Shown piece by piece: positions 1 to 15,300 of a stretch of DNA of 64,000 nt. The DNA is from Ctena decussata. Taxonomy: Eukaryota; Mollusca; Bivalvia; Lucinida; Lucinidae. The number at the start of each line of letters is the position of its first letter. The stretch's first letter is position 1. The notes beneath the pieces are model-generated. The model had not been told where the DNA came from. It saw only the letters and a program-made list of their open reading frames with translations, and made no database searches. Location of the stretch: NCBI GenBank assembly GCA_963989385.1, contig OZ022507.1:58601400-58665399 (forward strand), in the 5' to 3' direction. A program made the position numbers and the translations under genes.

Positions 1-14
1 CCTTGTTATTACAG

Positions 15-319
15 GTTACCAGCAACAACAAGCAGGGTTTCCACAGCAACAAGGCTCACAGCAGGCTGGTTTTCAGCAACAGCCTAGTGCACAGCAGATT
101 ACTCAAGGCCAGGCACAACAACAACCAGTTCCTGTTCCTCAGCAGCAGGTACCAGCGCAGCAGTCTGGACAGCAGCCGGTGCCAGCACAACAGATACAGG
201 CTGGTCAGGTTCCACCCCAGCAGCAGACAGGACAGCAACAGGTACCAGGACATCAACAACAGGTACCAGCAAAGCAGCAGGTACCAGCACAGCAATCTGT
301 ACAACAACAACAACAACAG
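15..319 (+). CDS. Wnk: WNK exon, Gln-rich linker
   Basis: The acceptor is ttacag at 9-14 and the donor gtaaga at 320. The exon begins with the last two bases of a codon. Reading then gives 101 residues of almost pure Q, P, A, G and V with a loose QQQVPAQQ repeat, ending in a run of Gln. WNK proteins carry long Gln/Pro-rich low-complexity linkers between the first and second CCT-like domains. The coding frame is fixed by joining to the next exon; two other frames are also open here because of the CAG/CAA repeats. Confidence 0.85.
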
Positions 320-3300
320 GTAAGATTTACAGATAGCTTTATCATACCACAGTGAAAATTTTTATGTGAAGAGTCAGTTCAGTCCAGGAATCTACATAAA
401 TGGATCAAAGTTTCTGCTCATTGCTCCAGATTTCTTTGGGTTTCAAAGGTTGTTGATTAGAGTAAAGACTTTGATCAGACCATTGGGATGCTTAGATTTA
501 TCTGAGGCTTTCATGATCACATTTGGTAAAAGTACAGTTCTGTAATTTTTTAGCTCACCTGAGCCAGCGGCTCCGGGGGAGCTTATAGGATGGTAAGGCT
601 CCGTCGTCCGTCCGTCCGTCGTCCGTTGTCCGTCCGTCCGTCCACAATTTCAAACGACTTCTCCTCTGAAACCGCTGGGCCAATTGTAACCAAATTTCAT
701 ATAGAGCCTCCTGGGACCTTAGGAACGAAAAGTTGTCCAAACGGTCCTGGTCACATGACCAACATGGCCGCCATGCCCATATATGGTAAAAACCTGAAAA
801 AATCTTCTTCTCCAGAACCAATAGGCCGATGGCCTTGAAACTTGGTATGTAGCATTATGTACGCGAGTACTACCAAGATTGTTCAAATTATGACCTTGGG
901 TTGACCTTGACCTTTTTTACGGTAAGGTCAAATTTGCTTCCTTATGCTTTTATATGGCAAGATGCTACAACATAAGATATCTTGGAAACTGTTGAAGATT
1001 TTAGGCTAAAAATTGGTATCTACAGTCATCTTAATGACTACATGAAGATTTACGAGTATAAGAGGTCAAGGTCATTCTTTGACCTTTGACCCTGAACTCT
1101 TATATTTTGACAAGTTCTAACAATCTACTCAAAAGCCACTTAGCCAATTGAAACCAAATTTCATATAAAGCCTGCAGGGGTTGAGGGAACAAAAATTTAT
1201 TCATACCGTCCAGGTCACATGACCAACATGGCCACCACGCCCTTATATGGTAAAAACCTTTAAAAATCTTCTTCTCCAGAACCAGTTGACCGATGGCCTT
1301 GAGTTTTGATATGTAGCATTGGGTACTTGAGTACTATCAAGATTGTTCAAATTATGACCTTGTGTTGACCTTGACCTTTTTTACGGCAAGGTCAAATTTG
1401 GGAAAATGCTAGAACATGAGATTTCATGATAAGTTTTGAAGATTTTAGCCTAAAAATTGGTATATACAGTCATCTTAATGAGTACATGAAGATTTATGAG
1501 TACAAGAGGTCAAGGTCATTCTTTGACCTTTGACCCAGTACTCTCATATTTTGACAATTTCAAACAATCTCCTCAAAAACCACTGGGCCAATTGTGACCA
1601 AATCTAATATAGAGCCTCCAGGGGTTGAGGGAATGAAAAAAAATTTCTAACGGTCATGGTCACATGACCAACATGGCCACTATGCCCATATATGGTAAAA
1701 ACCTTTAAAAACCTTCTTCGCCAGAACCAATTAACCAATGGCTTTGAGACTTGGTATGTAGCATTGGGTACTTGAGTACTATCAAGATAATTCAAATTAT
1801 GATTTTGTGTTGACCTTGACCTTTTTTACGGCAAGGTCAAATATGGGAAAATCCTAGAACATAAGATTTCATGGAAAGTTTTGAAGATTTTGGCCTAAAA
1901 ATTGGTATATACAGTTGTCTTAATGAGGTCATTAAGAATTATGAGTACAAGAGGTCAAGGTCATTTCTTGACCTTTGATCCAGATCGCTCATATTTTGAT
2001 ATTCGTAACCATTTCCTCAAAAGTCAAAGGGCCAATTGTAAACACATTTCATATAGAGCCTCCAGGGGTTGATTGAATAAAAATTTGTTCAAACGGTCCA
2101 GGTCACATGACCAATATGGACGCCATTACCACTTATGGTATAAATCTTTAATATTTTTCTTCTCCAGAACCAATACACCTATGGCATTGAAACTTGGTAA
2201 GTAGCATGGAGTACTAGAGTACCACCAAGAGTGTTCAAATGGTGACCTTGGGTTTACCCTGACCTTTTTTGCGGCATGATCAAATATGGGAAAATGCTAG
2301 AACATAAGATTTCGTGGAAAGTTTTGAAGATTTTGGCCTAAAAATGGTATATATGGTTGTCTTGATGAGTACATGAAGATTTATGAGTACAAGCGGTCAT
2401 GGTCATTCTTTGACTTTTGACCCAAGACTTATATTTTGACAATTTCAGACATGATAAGAAAAAGCCACCTTGCCAATTGCCCAGGTGAGCGATTCAGGGC
2501 CTCATGGCCCTCTTGTTTCATTTATAAAATAATATCTGAAAAGAATTTGCATAAAAAAAAAAGAAAAAAAATTGGGGCAGATTTTGTATGACATAAAAAT
2601 TTATCCCAGCTGCATAGCGTCATACCTAGTGCCATCCCTCTGCAACTGAGACAAATGAAATTTTATCTCTGACATATTCATCTTTTCCAAGCCAATTTGG
2701 GCACATTAAAAAGGTGAGCTGCTAATGCTTTTGTAGCTGAGCTGCTAGTGGCTCTGGTAGAATAGGTTTTGGGTTGGACAAAAGTCATACAAATATCTGA
2801 AATATCACTGGCTTGGAAGGTAGACCATAAGTCTTGTACTCACTCAGATAGCACTGAATATTCTCAGCTTTAATATCAAATTTGAATTTATTGTTTTGTA
2901 TCTATCAGCCCCAACAACCAGGATTTCCCCAGCAGCAGCAGCCAGGGCAGTCACTGCCGATGCCACAACAACAACCTTCTACACAACAACAACAGCAACC
3001 AGGTCTACAAGTAAGTGTAAGCTGCTTTGAATTCTCAAGTTGAGGGGGCTTAGTACAAAAATGAGGGCTTAATCAGAGCTCCAGTTAAGAGGGGGTAAAG
3101 GAGATAATTTAGGGATAATTATCCATATTTCTCCACATAAACATATGATGTGACCCATTATGAGAACCGTCTCATCGAGAAGGTTCTAATGAGGGGTCAC
3201 AATATATATTTTCATTGAGAAATAAGAAAAATTATCTCTGAATTATCGCTGTTATCCCTTCGTATCTAGAACACTGTTAATGCATAACTGAATAGCAAAG

Positions 3301-6300
3301 ACGCTGATCAGCTTACACACCCATTCAGTCTGATCTGAGCCTTTGCTGTTTGCTCACATAATACATGGATTTTGAGTAGCCTACAGGCTCAAAGTGAAGG
3401 CTTGAGCTAGACCTCACATACCTACCTACCCATGCTCTGCTGACTTCATAAAATTAAAACTCCAAAAATTATTGCAACCCTTGCATTTAAGTTTTCTTCT
3501 TTCAAAGTATGATACTATAATCATCAAATCTGGCTTAAAAGTTTTTCTTAGAATGGCAGGTGTGACATAGGGTTTTGCAGAATTCTTGTCATTGTAAGCT
3601 GTCCTGTATATTAGATTGGTATTATCATATTAAAAACTGTCTACATTATTTTCAGCCTGCTCCTTCCCCAGCTCCACAACAACCTGTTCAGCAACAAGGA
3701 GAAGCCATCGTACAACAGCAGTCAGTTGATGAAATACCAGGTACCATTTACTGTATAAGCATGATACATGAAGATGTAGATAAAGGACTGGGGTATAAAT
3801 GGATGAATTACTTGGGAATTTTACATCCTTTTGAACAGCATTTCAGTCATATAAGGATGATGGGAGGGTGATTAACTAAGAAAGAAATTGTTTCATTTCT
3901 GTAGTGTTTATTTCCTTCAAACTGATCCATTTCTACAGAAACTCACAACCATTTTTGTCGCACCTGCTTTAGCAAGGTGCGATATAGGCGTCCGGTTTTC
4001 CGTCCGTCCGTCAACCCGTTCGTCCGTTCGTCCGTCCGTCCGTCCGTCCGTTCACATTTACGTCGACCCTAAATTTTAAGTCCATTCAAATGACTTTTTC
4101 TATGAAACCACTGCACCCATGGTTCTCAAATTTCACAAGCTGCATGACCAGACTGCAGGGCTTCTGAATGATGAAATTCAGCTTGGTCCAGAATCCAAGA
4201 TGGCCGCTGTTACTAAAAATAGCAAAAACAATAAAATCACTGTTTTCTCCAGAACCGCTGGGTATATTTGGCTGAAATTTTATGTGGAGCATTAATGGGA
4301 CCTTGGTTTTAAATATTATCAAAATGAAAAAAAATCTGTAGCGGAATTAGGTCACAGTGACCTACTTTCTGTTTACGAGTCTGAGTTTGCAAAAACGCCA
4401 ATATCTCAAAAAAACTTGAACAGATTTATATCAAATTTAGTCAGAATGGTCCTTAAATGGAGTTCTTTGAAATTTAAGCAAATGGAGACTATCCAAGATG
4501 GCCGCCAGCCGCTGTTACTAAAAATAGAATAACATGAAAATGACAATAACTCAAGAGCCCCTGAATGGAATTAGACTAAATGTGTATCAAAATGATCCTT
4601 GCATGAAGCTGTTTCATGATTTTTTTCAAATTGACCATCCAAGATGGCAACCATCCACCGTTACTAAAAATAGCGAAAAACATGAAAACGATAATATCTC
4701 ATTAACTACTAAATGGATTTTGACCAAATAGGTTTCAAAATGACACTTTTATCAAGTTCTTATAGTGAAGGTGCATAGCAGGTGCGACATAGTGTTCCGT
4801 GGAATTCTTGTCATTATCATATTTGCTCATTTACATGTTCAAAGATTAAGATAAAGTGCAAAAGTCTTGGTATATACCAAGTTGTCATATTGCCCTAGTT
4901 GATACAATGATTCCAGAATTATCCTTACCTTGTAGACACTACATCATCGATTTGATATGACAATGTCATTGGTTTTCACATTAGTAGTATACAGCTTTTG
5001 ATCTTGCTGGCCAACAGCTTGATAGTTTTAAGTTGCTTAAGTTTTGATGATACAGTGTGTTTGATTTCATTTTCAGCATTTATACTTTTCAAAGTAATGT
5101 GGTTCTTGTCAGTACACAAAAAAGTATAGACATTCATGTTAACTAATAACTAATCCTTTATTTTAGGACCATCAGAACCTGCGGGGTCACGGAAAGGTAG
5201 CAGTGCAATGACAGTAAGTACATACACTAGCCAAATAGACACATAAAGTACTTGGTCTGGTTGTTTCTGTTAGGATTATTGTCTGTCTTACTTTTACTGA
5301 CAAAAATAAAGTTAATATGAGCCGTGACACAAAAAACCAAACAAAGTGGCATGTGTGCCCAGCGAAGACTCAGAGCAGCCTGGGCATCTGCCCAGTCTTC
5401 ACTGTCTGCATTGAGCTAGCTTAGTCCCTTAGCTTCTCTTTAAGTGCATAGCAAAGACTATGATCAGACTCAGTGGATGCCTAGGCTGCTCTGAGTGTTT
5501 GCTAGGCACACATGCCACTTTGTTTTGTTTGTCATGAAGCAGCTTGTATGTGCTAAGTTTCAGTATATGAAAAGCTGACCAGTTTGTTGAGGCTCATTCG
5601 GATCTTTCTGTCTGCAAATGCTGTAACTTTTAACAAATTTTTGGTGATAATTTCGGTATCATTTTCGCTAGTTGATCATGAAAACATAACTTGCAGATAC
5701 TTGCTAGAATGGCCATGGCTAGAATGGCCTTGGCAAGGCAGTTTTAACGAGTGCCCACAATGTATGTTCCTGTGATTAAGTTAAATGAATTGATTTACAG
5801 ACAAGCCAGCAAGCTGTTGCTGCCAGCGCAAGTTCTGGAGGACTACAGGAGGGCCACACAGGAGGACAGCCACCACAGGTAGGACCGATAACTCTCTGTC
5901 TGTCTGTTAGTCTAGGTGTGCTAGCTAACAAACTTTTTCAAACTGGATTACATGTACTTTTTTTAGCCACTACGCCTCTTGTATCTTTAAAACACTGAAA
6001 CATGGCTCTAATAAGATGTCTTGAAGATAACTTCTCATTGGTTCAGCTTGTCATTCCTACTCTGGTTGAGGGAACAATATAAAAAGAATATGTTTTACAA
6101 TTTCTGTTTGTTATGGCTTTCATCTGTGTAGGGGTCTTTAGGTGAAGGGTATACCTTCATAGGAAAAGGTTATGCATGTCTGCTATGTATGAATGGCTGG
6201 GTCCTGTGCTTTAACCAAGTGTGGATGGGGAATTTCTACATTTAATATTATTTTTCTCATTTTTCTTCACTGATTGTATGTAATATGAGATGAACAACAT

Positions 6301-9300
6301 GATTGCTAGGGCTTATACAATTTAGTGTCTTGCATGTCACTATGGATCTAGAGTAGGAGTTGGGTTTAATTTATTTCTGTCTTAAAATAGGATTGGTTTG
6401 TTCAGAAAATTCACAGGTTTATCTTACTTTCAATGTCAGGAACTGGATTTCAACTTTTTATGCTTTGTACAACATTAGAAAACTAGTGTTGCCATGGTTA
6501 GGGAAAAACATCAGGAAAAGTCATGGAATTTTGTGGTTGGTCTGACTTGGTTGGGAAATTTGGAGAGACTTGAAAAGTCAGGGGAAAGTCAGGGAATTTG
6601 GAAATAAGTGGCTAAGCCATTCTTAGAAAAGATAATTTTTTCTGTTCAGGGAAAGGATGTACTTCTTGAATGTAAGCCGGGCCGCGTAGCGCAGTCGGTA
6701 GGGCACCTGACTCATAAGTCAGAGGTCCTGGGTTCGAAACCCGGTCTGGCCACATACTTTCGTTTCTCCTTCCACTGATTCAAGAAGAGCAGTTGTCAGT
6801 TACTGGCGAAAGTATGTGCACTTAGTACTGGTTAACCGCTTAGGAGGTCTAAGCCTGCCCAGGAATAGTGTGGTTAGGTTAATTGACCATCCCGACATGA
6901 CCTTAGTTGTTTACCGTGGACGTTAAGCAACAAATCAATCAATCAAAAAATCTTGAATGTAAGTCCAGGGACATCTCCCTCTTCATTGGGGTCTGTGTCT
7001 GTGGGAGCAAATTGTTTCCGTTAGTAGTAACCCCTAATTTCCAATACAGATAATTGAGTGAAATTAACTTTTGGATCCCTAAAATGGAAAACTAAAATGT
7101 TAGTGAAATATTAGGGAATTTTGAAGTGGAGGATAAGTGGCAACCCTGTTAAACTATAATCACATGAGCCGCAACACGATAAAACCAACGATGTGGTTGT
7201 GCGCCCAGCGCAGACTCAGATCAGCCTGGGCATCCGCCCAGTCTGATCAGAGTCTTTGCTGTCCGCATGGAGGTAGCTTAGACCCTTAGCTACCCTTTAA
7301 GCGCTAAGCGAAGAGTCTGATCGGACTTTGCTGATGCCCAGGCTGATCTGAGTCTGTGCTGGGCGCACAACCACATTGTTGGTTGTGTCGTGTCGCGGCT
7401 CACATATTAATTTTTCTATATGGGATATTTCTGCTAGATATGCCTTTCCTTCAGTTTCAAGCTCTTCAGAAACAGTGGTGTATAAATAAAAATCTACAAA
7501 ATGCTTCAAACTTTTTACACAGTCAATATTTTTAAGTTTGATCAGCTGGCAAAAATAAGCATTTGCTAAAATCTCCTGTTCACAGTCAGAGCTCCAGATA
7601 AGAGGGGGAATTGAGGATAATTCAAAGATAATTTTTCTTATTTCTTAATGAAAACATATGTTGTGACCCCTCATTAGAACCGTCTCAATGAGACGGTTCT
7701 AATGATGGGTCACAAAATACGTTTTTATGGAGAAATATGAATAATTATCCCTGAATTATCTCTGTTACCCCTTCTTATCTGGAGCACTGACAGTACTCCT
7801 TTTTGTATCGTTTGCGACTAGCAGAAGTGAGATATAGATATTACTTTTTCGTGCATGGGCTAAACTACATGGATTCTTCTGCTTTAGCTTTGTTTTATTA
7901 CAATTGGCTGACAGATGAGATGAGACACCCCTTCTGAAGACTTCTTGATGTTTTCTCAAGAATGTGTTAATATGGATGGATTTGGACTGCAGAGAGTTTA
8001 TGCTTTGCATATTGTTACACTCACTATGTTTTGTTGTTTGTAAAGATAGAGTAGATACTACTATTTGATAAATGTGTTTGTAACACAGAATATTGTCCAT
8101 ATGTCATATTTATTATATGTTTGCATAAATGTGAATGTGGAGTGAATTCTATTTCTGTTTGGTAGTCTATCATGTTGTTTTTGTCAAACATGTAACCAAA
8201 ACTCGTTAGACATTATCAGTTATTGGTAAAATTTAGATTGAGATAGCTGTTACTCAGAGCTCCTGGTTTCTGAGTGGGCATTTGATGATAGCACAGAAAT
8301 AAAAAAATTCCTATGCATAAAAATATGAGCCGCGACGCGACAAAACCAACAATGTGGTTGTGCGCCCAGCGCAGACTCAGATCAGCCTGGGCATCCGCCC
8401 AGTCTGATCAGAGTCTTCGCTGTCCGCATGAACGTAGCTTAGCCCCTTAGCTACCTTTTAAGCGCTTAGGGAATAGTCTGATCAGACTGGGCGGATGCAC
8501 AGGCTGATCTGAGTCTGTGCTGGGCGCACAACCACATTGTTGGTTTTCTCGTGTCGCGGCTCCTATGTTGTGGCCACTCATTGGAGGCACCTCACCAAGG
8601 TAGGGAGAGGTTGAGGAAGGCATATTGGTTTGGGCTATTATCTATCAGTCAGTTTGTAACACTTTTTGCTGCTGTGAAATTCAAGAACCATTAATACTCA
8701 AATCTGGAAATTTTTTATCTGGCATGAATATAAAAAGTAAGCAAATTTCTTATTTTCTTTTGATTTGTCGGCCTTGTCATTGCAGAGTTATGCTTCCTTA
8801 TTTAACTTTGACATTTATGTTGTGAACAAAATATCTAAAAAATACAAAAGCTGGTATCTTTAAATTTGGCTTACAGTTGTATGATGCAAGGTATAGATAC
8901 GTGGCTTTTGAGCATATTCTATAATTGGCTGAATTACATCCTTTTTAGCATACCTGTACCAAAGTCCAGCAAGACGTGGCATTGATGTCCACGTCGGAAT
9001 CCGAAATGGATGTTTTGGTTAAAGTCTTTTATGTGATGGGCAATGTGCTGTCAGGCAGGCTATCCTGTACATGGAAAGGTCTTGTTCATCAGAGTGTAGT
9101 TTTGAGTATATTCTGTAAATATTTGAGTGATTCCCCTGTTTCCACTTGGGCATTTTATAAAGCAACCACCTTGCAAACAAAATATCTGAAGAATAGTTAA
9201 GCTAGGATATTTATACTTGGGGTAGAGTTACAAATTAAGGTGTTTATGTCACAGAGCTGCAGGTAAGAGGGGGTATTTTGAGGATAATTCAAAGATAATT

Positions 9301-12300
9301 TTTCTCATTTCTCAACGAAAACATATATTGTGACCCCTCATTAGAACCGTGTCGATGAGACGGTCTAAATGATGGGTCACAAAATATGTTTATATGGAGA
9401 AATATGGATAATTATCCCTAAATTATCTCTGTTACCCCTTCTTATCTGGAGCACTGGTATGACGAAGTGGCTTTAGAGTTTTTCCCTTTTCTGACTTGCG
9501 CATTTTATAAGTTAACAACAACCTTGTTAACGAAAGTCCAGGAGAATATATTGAGAGAGGATAGAGGTATTTCGCAGTCAGTTGAGAGCAAAGGTGTAGA
9601 TAAATTGATTAACTTTTGAGCAAACTCTATAAACGTTCGGTAGTGATATATACCCATCCTAATTAAATTGTTTGGTGAGATCCTTTTTAGAGGCAGACAT
9701 ACAATTTATGAAACTATGTCACTAACACATTTTACAGTCCGTAAAAGACAGTGGTTCCTTAATAGAAATTTGTCAGTGAAGCGGTTGTTATGAGGGGAAT
9801 AGATTTTTGGATAAATAAGAAAACTTACTGTCAAGATCCTGTCGGGAGCTCTGACTACATGTAGCTATGTTTACATATGAATTTGTGGTAATACGTATGC
9901 AAGTTTATATTATATGTGTACACATGAATATTGTCACTTAGCTAATACTATACTCGGATCAGTTTATGTTATAACTGTATGATGATTTAAAGGGAGACAA
10001 AACAAGGCTTTTATTATAGTGTGTATGTCTGCCTGTCTTACCTCATTCTTCATCATTAACCTCATTGTCTAACCTCATTTTGTTTTTCCACCTGCAGGTT
10101 GCAGTTTCTACCCTGGAGAAATTATCCTCTCCTAAACGTCACAAAGCTTTAACGCATACCTGCAGTACATCTGCTCTTAGCAGACTGAAACTTAAGGTGT
10201 GTTGGCCCATAGATGTCTTTCTCCTCACCATTTTAGTTTGGTGCTTGTCTGTATGATTGCCTTACAAATACACTGTGTGTAGTCAATGACTATGAGTGAA
10301 ATAGTTTTTTGTCATTTTTTGCATATTTTAACTGAGGAAACCACTGTGATGGTGCAGCATTATAGAGCATTTAATTCCGATACGAGGCAAGAAGCGGGGG
10401 ATTGGACTTTGTGAGATCTGATGAAGTTTGAAGTGAAATTTGACAAAATTAAGTGAGCTTTTTACAAAAACATGCAAGTATATGAATAACTTTATGCAGT
10501 TCTTGTCTAATTCTTTGTAAAACGTATCACTGATGAATAATATGCTGCTTGCTGAGTGAAAGTGAGCTTTAACAATCTTGTGGGACTCAGCTGGTGCGAC
10601 TCATCATGTACTCAAACTACAGGATAAGAAATAGTTTCTGTATTGAATTCTACAGTCAGAAAGTTTCTGTATATTCTATAGTCAAAACTGTCTTAAACAA
10701 GCCTCTCAGGAAAAGGCAAAGCAAACGCTTGCTTAAACCTGGTGCTTTGCTTAAAGCAGATCAATTTACAACATAGTGGCTACTTGGGGATGTGAAGATT
10801 CTGGCCTCTCTAGTCTAGATAGTTTTTTTTTGCTTAATAAACATAGTCCCTGTATTGCAACTTGTATAAAACTTAAGCTACACACAGTGTATGAGATGTT
10901 AGGTAATACTGGTTGAGGTTGTTTTGAGCTTTTGTTAGTCACCCTTTGCTTGAAGATTGACAGTGTCAGTTTTTGTGTATCACTCAGCCTTTTAATAAGC
11001 TAACACCACTTGGATTTATCAGAGTTCTGGATTAGTTAAAACTGCCTGAATGAAAATTCATCTGCACAAAATATGTATACACACTGAATTAAATCATTCA
11101 AGAAAAAATATCACTTTTGATCTTACAGATTTCATGTTTCCATTTTACTATAAATTTTTGTTTTCTAAAGGTATAGATTGAATTCCTTGCGGACCAGAAT
11201 TCACAGTGAAATTCCTACATGTATATCCTATTGGTGGTTCATGCATGCTGTTTTGACATCCTCTGGAAAATTACCAAAACAGTGCCAAGCCTGAGTTCCA
11301 TAGTTGTTTGGTAATGGAGCTTTGACATCACATATGTCTGCAAGAGCATACAATACAATTCAAAGTAAAATGGTTACATGAAAATTTGGTATCAGAAAAC
11401 TGAAGTTTTAGCATCCTTGATGTTATGTTTGTGAAGACAGAGAATATTATCCTTTAAATTGTTGTATATCTAGAGCTCTGAGTAGGCAGAACACATATCA
11501 GCTTGACTGAAAGAGAACATGTCGTTGATTCTATGCAAGTGAGGATTCTCAGATGAACACAAGCACCAATGCTGTCTGATTTAGCCATTTGGAAAGTGCA
11601 GACACTGGTCTTACCGCATGGAGGCATTTTTGAGCAATGCAGGTCACATATGGCTGAAGACAGTTTACCTCACATCACATCTCACATTTCCCTTTCATTT
11701 ATTCATTCTTCCTCATGAGCCATATTGCATAGTCATTACTAATATTCATTGTAGCTGTGCTAAAATTTCAGACATATCATTTACAGTTTCTGAAGTGACA
11801 GTTAAAATGTAGATGCAAACCTTTTAGCATGTTTAAACTTACTAACATTTTTCAGAAGTCTTGCTGCATCTTCTTCCTAAGTTTCACTAGAAGAAATAAT
11901 AGTATTAAGGGTTTTATAGAAATTAATGGTCTCAAGAATTATAAGGTCATATTTAGGAAACTCTTGGTTCTGTGTACCTATACTCAGAATTATTCATGAT
12001 TGTAGGTACCCTGTTTCTCCTGGGGGCATTGCAATTCACAAATCACCTTCCAGGGACAAAAATTAGGCAGTAAAAGTTGGTAATGTAAAGCCAGTTCTGT
12101 TGGAAATTGGTTACTTTATAAAACAAATGTGTTTTTCGCTGCTCCCTTAAATGAGCAAAATATATTAGGAGCCTATAGGAAAATTTAAACAACAAAAAAA
12201 AAAAAAAAAAGAAAAAAAAAAAAAAAAGAAAGATAATTGCAAAAATGTCGGATAAGTGGTGGTTTAAAGGGATGGGTTGAGTTCAGCAAACAATTTCTAG

Positions 12301-15300
12301 CGAACGATACTCTTAACATCTTGGCTAAGTTTCAGTAATAACTTAATGTATTTAACCTACATAATTACCAGAGTAGTTTCTGACTAAGTCTGTCTAGGGA
12401 CAAGATAGACTCAGATCAATCTGGGTAGATGCTCTGTTTTACTCTGTGCACCTGCCATAAAAACCATTGCTTTTGGTGCATGTAAAATCTTTCTTAGTTG
12501 TGCTGTATAGAATCGTATGAAACTAACCTTGCACGAAATTTGTTTCCAGTCACAATTTCTGTGTTTCTAAACACCTTCTACATTTTAATTTAATTAGATG
12601 CACTTCTCACCATTCATGATACAGTTCATACCAGTCTTATAAAGACATTTATTTGTACAGTCTTTGTCAGTCTGATGACTGGTGCTGAGTTCATGTCTTG
12701 CCAGCGGTGGAATTTATAAATAACCATAAATGCGGCTGCATTGCAGACATCCTTTCATTATCATCATTCCATTGTATTGATTTGACTGAAGACTGTTGAA
12801 ATGGATGTAAAACATCCATCCATCCCTCCGTTAGGTGACTGGATTGGCATGGTTCATATTAATGATTCCTCTTAAGATTGACTGACATGAATCATATCAC
12901 GACTGGTGTTGCATGTATCTTTACTTTCAAATGTATTATGGTACTTACTTATCATAGCACTTCATGCTTCACATTGTGCTAGTTGTATTCACCGTAAATG
13001 TACAGACACCTCAACCATATTAGATATGGCTGCAGTGTCTGTACACTTAGTGATCACAGGGTATAATCGCTTCCGCCAATTTTTGCTTCCTGCAGAGACT
13101 GTCCATCATATTTGGCTTCCACCGAGACTGTCCGCGAACTCTTGCTTCCTGCAGAGATTACTCTCCTCAAGAAATGGCTTCCTGCCGAGACTGTCCGCGT
13201 GACTGCTTCCTGCTGAGAGCCTCGGCAGGAAGCAGAATCATGTGAACAGTCTCTGCAGGAAGCCATTTATCATGTACAGAAGTCTCGGCAGGAATCAAGA
13301 GTTTGCGGACAGTCTCGGGGGAAGCCAGATATGATGTACAGTCTCTGCAGGAAGCGAAAATTTGCGGAATCGATTATACCCTGTGGTGATATTTTCTGTA
13401 ACAACTCTTCCCATATTTGAATTTGGACAAGGTGTTTGTACCTTAAGGAATGGACAGTTGACTCTGGTTATCTCAAATACTGATATATCCAAGAACCCTC
13501 TTATACTAAAGAATATAGTTTGGACATATTTCCTGTTTTTTCTCTACATTCCAGATATTTTAAACTACTGGTATCTCAAAGTAAATTTTCTGGGACTGAG
13601 ATATCAGTAGTTTGGGATGAATTGTGACTTGGATATATTGAGATCTCACCTTATTATAAATTTGTTGAGAAACAGTGCTAACATTGATTTTCAAGAGTTG
13701 TCTGAGTTGCTTCTGTGCTGATAGCTCGGGCATTTCTCTCTGAATTTTTATGTTGATCTGTTTTTGCATGAATGTCTTCTTCTCTGTATATGTTGCTTAA
13801 GTTGTCTAGCTGGAAAGAAATCTTTTAATAGTAGTTTAATGCTTGATAGCATCATCTTCATCATTTATGCTTCACTGTCATGTTCATGTTGTATCATTAG
13901 AGACTGTATTGTAATTAGAGTACCATCTGTATTAATTTGAAATTTGGGTACAGTAAAGTTGCCTGTACAAATTAAGGTGCACTACATCACAGATAAGTTA
14001 TGGTACCCAGGACATAGTCATGTGGTCCATTACCATTTCATATACTCCAAAGGACAGTTTCTGTCCTTAGTGCCGGGGAAGCCATGTCTTTAACACTGGA
14101 AGCTCAGCTGAATGAACGTCAGTTAAAAAACAACAACAAAAAAACAACAACAACAAAAGAACCCCAAAAAACAGGTGATAATGGTAAAAATAAAGAAATT
14201 GGCAGGACTTGAATTTGTTTTGTAAACACAAAAAATTAGAAGTGGAAATACTTTGGGTTTGGGGTGAAATCAGGTTTCTTGAAAAGAAATTTACACTGAA
14301 AAATACCATTTGAAATTTGATGTCAGGAATATGTGAAGATAAACACTTACCTTTACAGTTCTTATCCCAGTTAAAGACACCTGGACTATTTCAGTAATGG
14401 ACTCTTCTGGCATCACTTTGGATGCTATCATTTATCATAACTGGGATGTTTTGTATAACTGTTTGCAGATAGCACATGCCTAGATATACTGCTGTATAGT
14501 CCAGTTGTACCAACCATAAGTATTCTGCAATAAGACAGGGTTTGCCTTCCAAAATAACCACAAAATTCTAGATTCATCCTTGTAGATCTAGATTTTTTTT
14601 GGCTTAAGTACACAAGACTGATTCAGAGCTCTAGATAAGAGGGCGTATTTGATGATAATTAAGGATAATTTTTTTTTTATTTCTCATCGAAATCATATGT
14701 TGTGACCCCTCATCTGAACCGTCTCGTTGAGATGGTCCAGATGAGGGGTCACAACATATGTTTTTATGCAGATATAACAAAAATTATCACCAAATACTCC
14801 CTCTTATCTAGAGCTCTGCTGATTTACAACTTTGGGGTAATTTTGGAAAGGAAAGACCTCACCTCATAGCCAAATAAATACTGGCGACTCAACCAGGCCC
14901 GTGAAAATTTGGATGCTTCCTCAAGGATTTCTAACAAGAGATCCAATATTGGCGTTCAAAACTAACATTTCTCAAAAGTTTATGGATGCTCGGGCATCTG
15001 CTTGGCTATGACGCTGAAAATGATAATTGCTGCTCAGGCATGTACATATAGAGTAAGAATATTTAAGTTTGAAGGCGTTTCAAAATCCTTATCCAGGCTT
15101 TCCGATTTTGCAGGGTGCAGCTCTTGGGCAGCTTGAAATTCCATCAACACAGCAGGCTTCAGCTTCTGGTGTTCCTAGTAGTGCCCCACCTACTAATGTT
15201 GATTCTGCCACATTGATATCCAGTGCGTCAGCAACAAATATTGATAGAGAAAGGTTTGAACAATATTTAATTGTGAAATAATGCATAATATGTCCATGAA

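Noticed and set aside
3..323. Forward open frame of 106 codons at the window start
   Set aside because: It is another frame of the CAG/CAA-rich WNK exon; splice phase to the next exon picks a different frame.
6677..6752. Functional tRNA gene
   Set aside because: A and B boxes are present, but the anticodon loop has six bases, the acceptor ends pair poorly, and the sequence is the head of a SINE with a tail and target duplication; the same head recurs at 32468.
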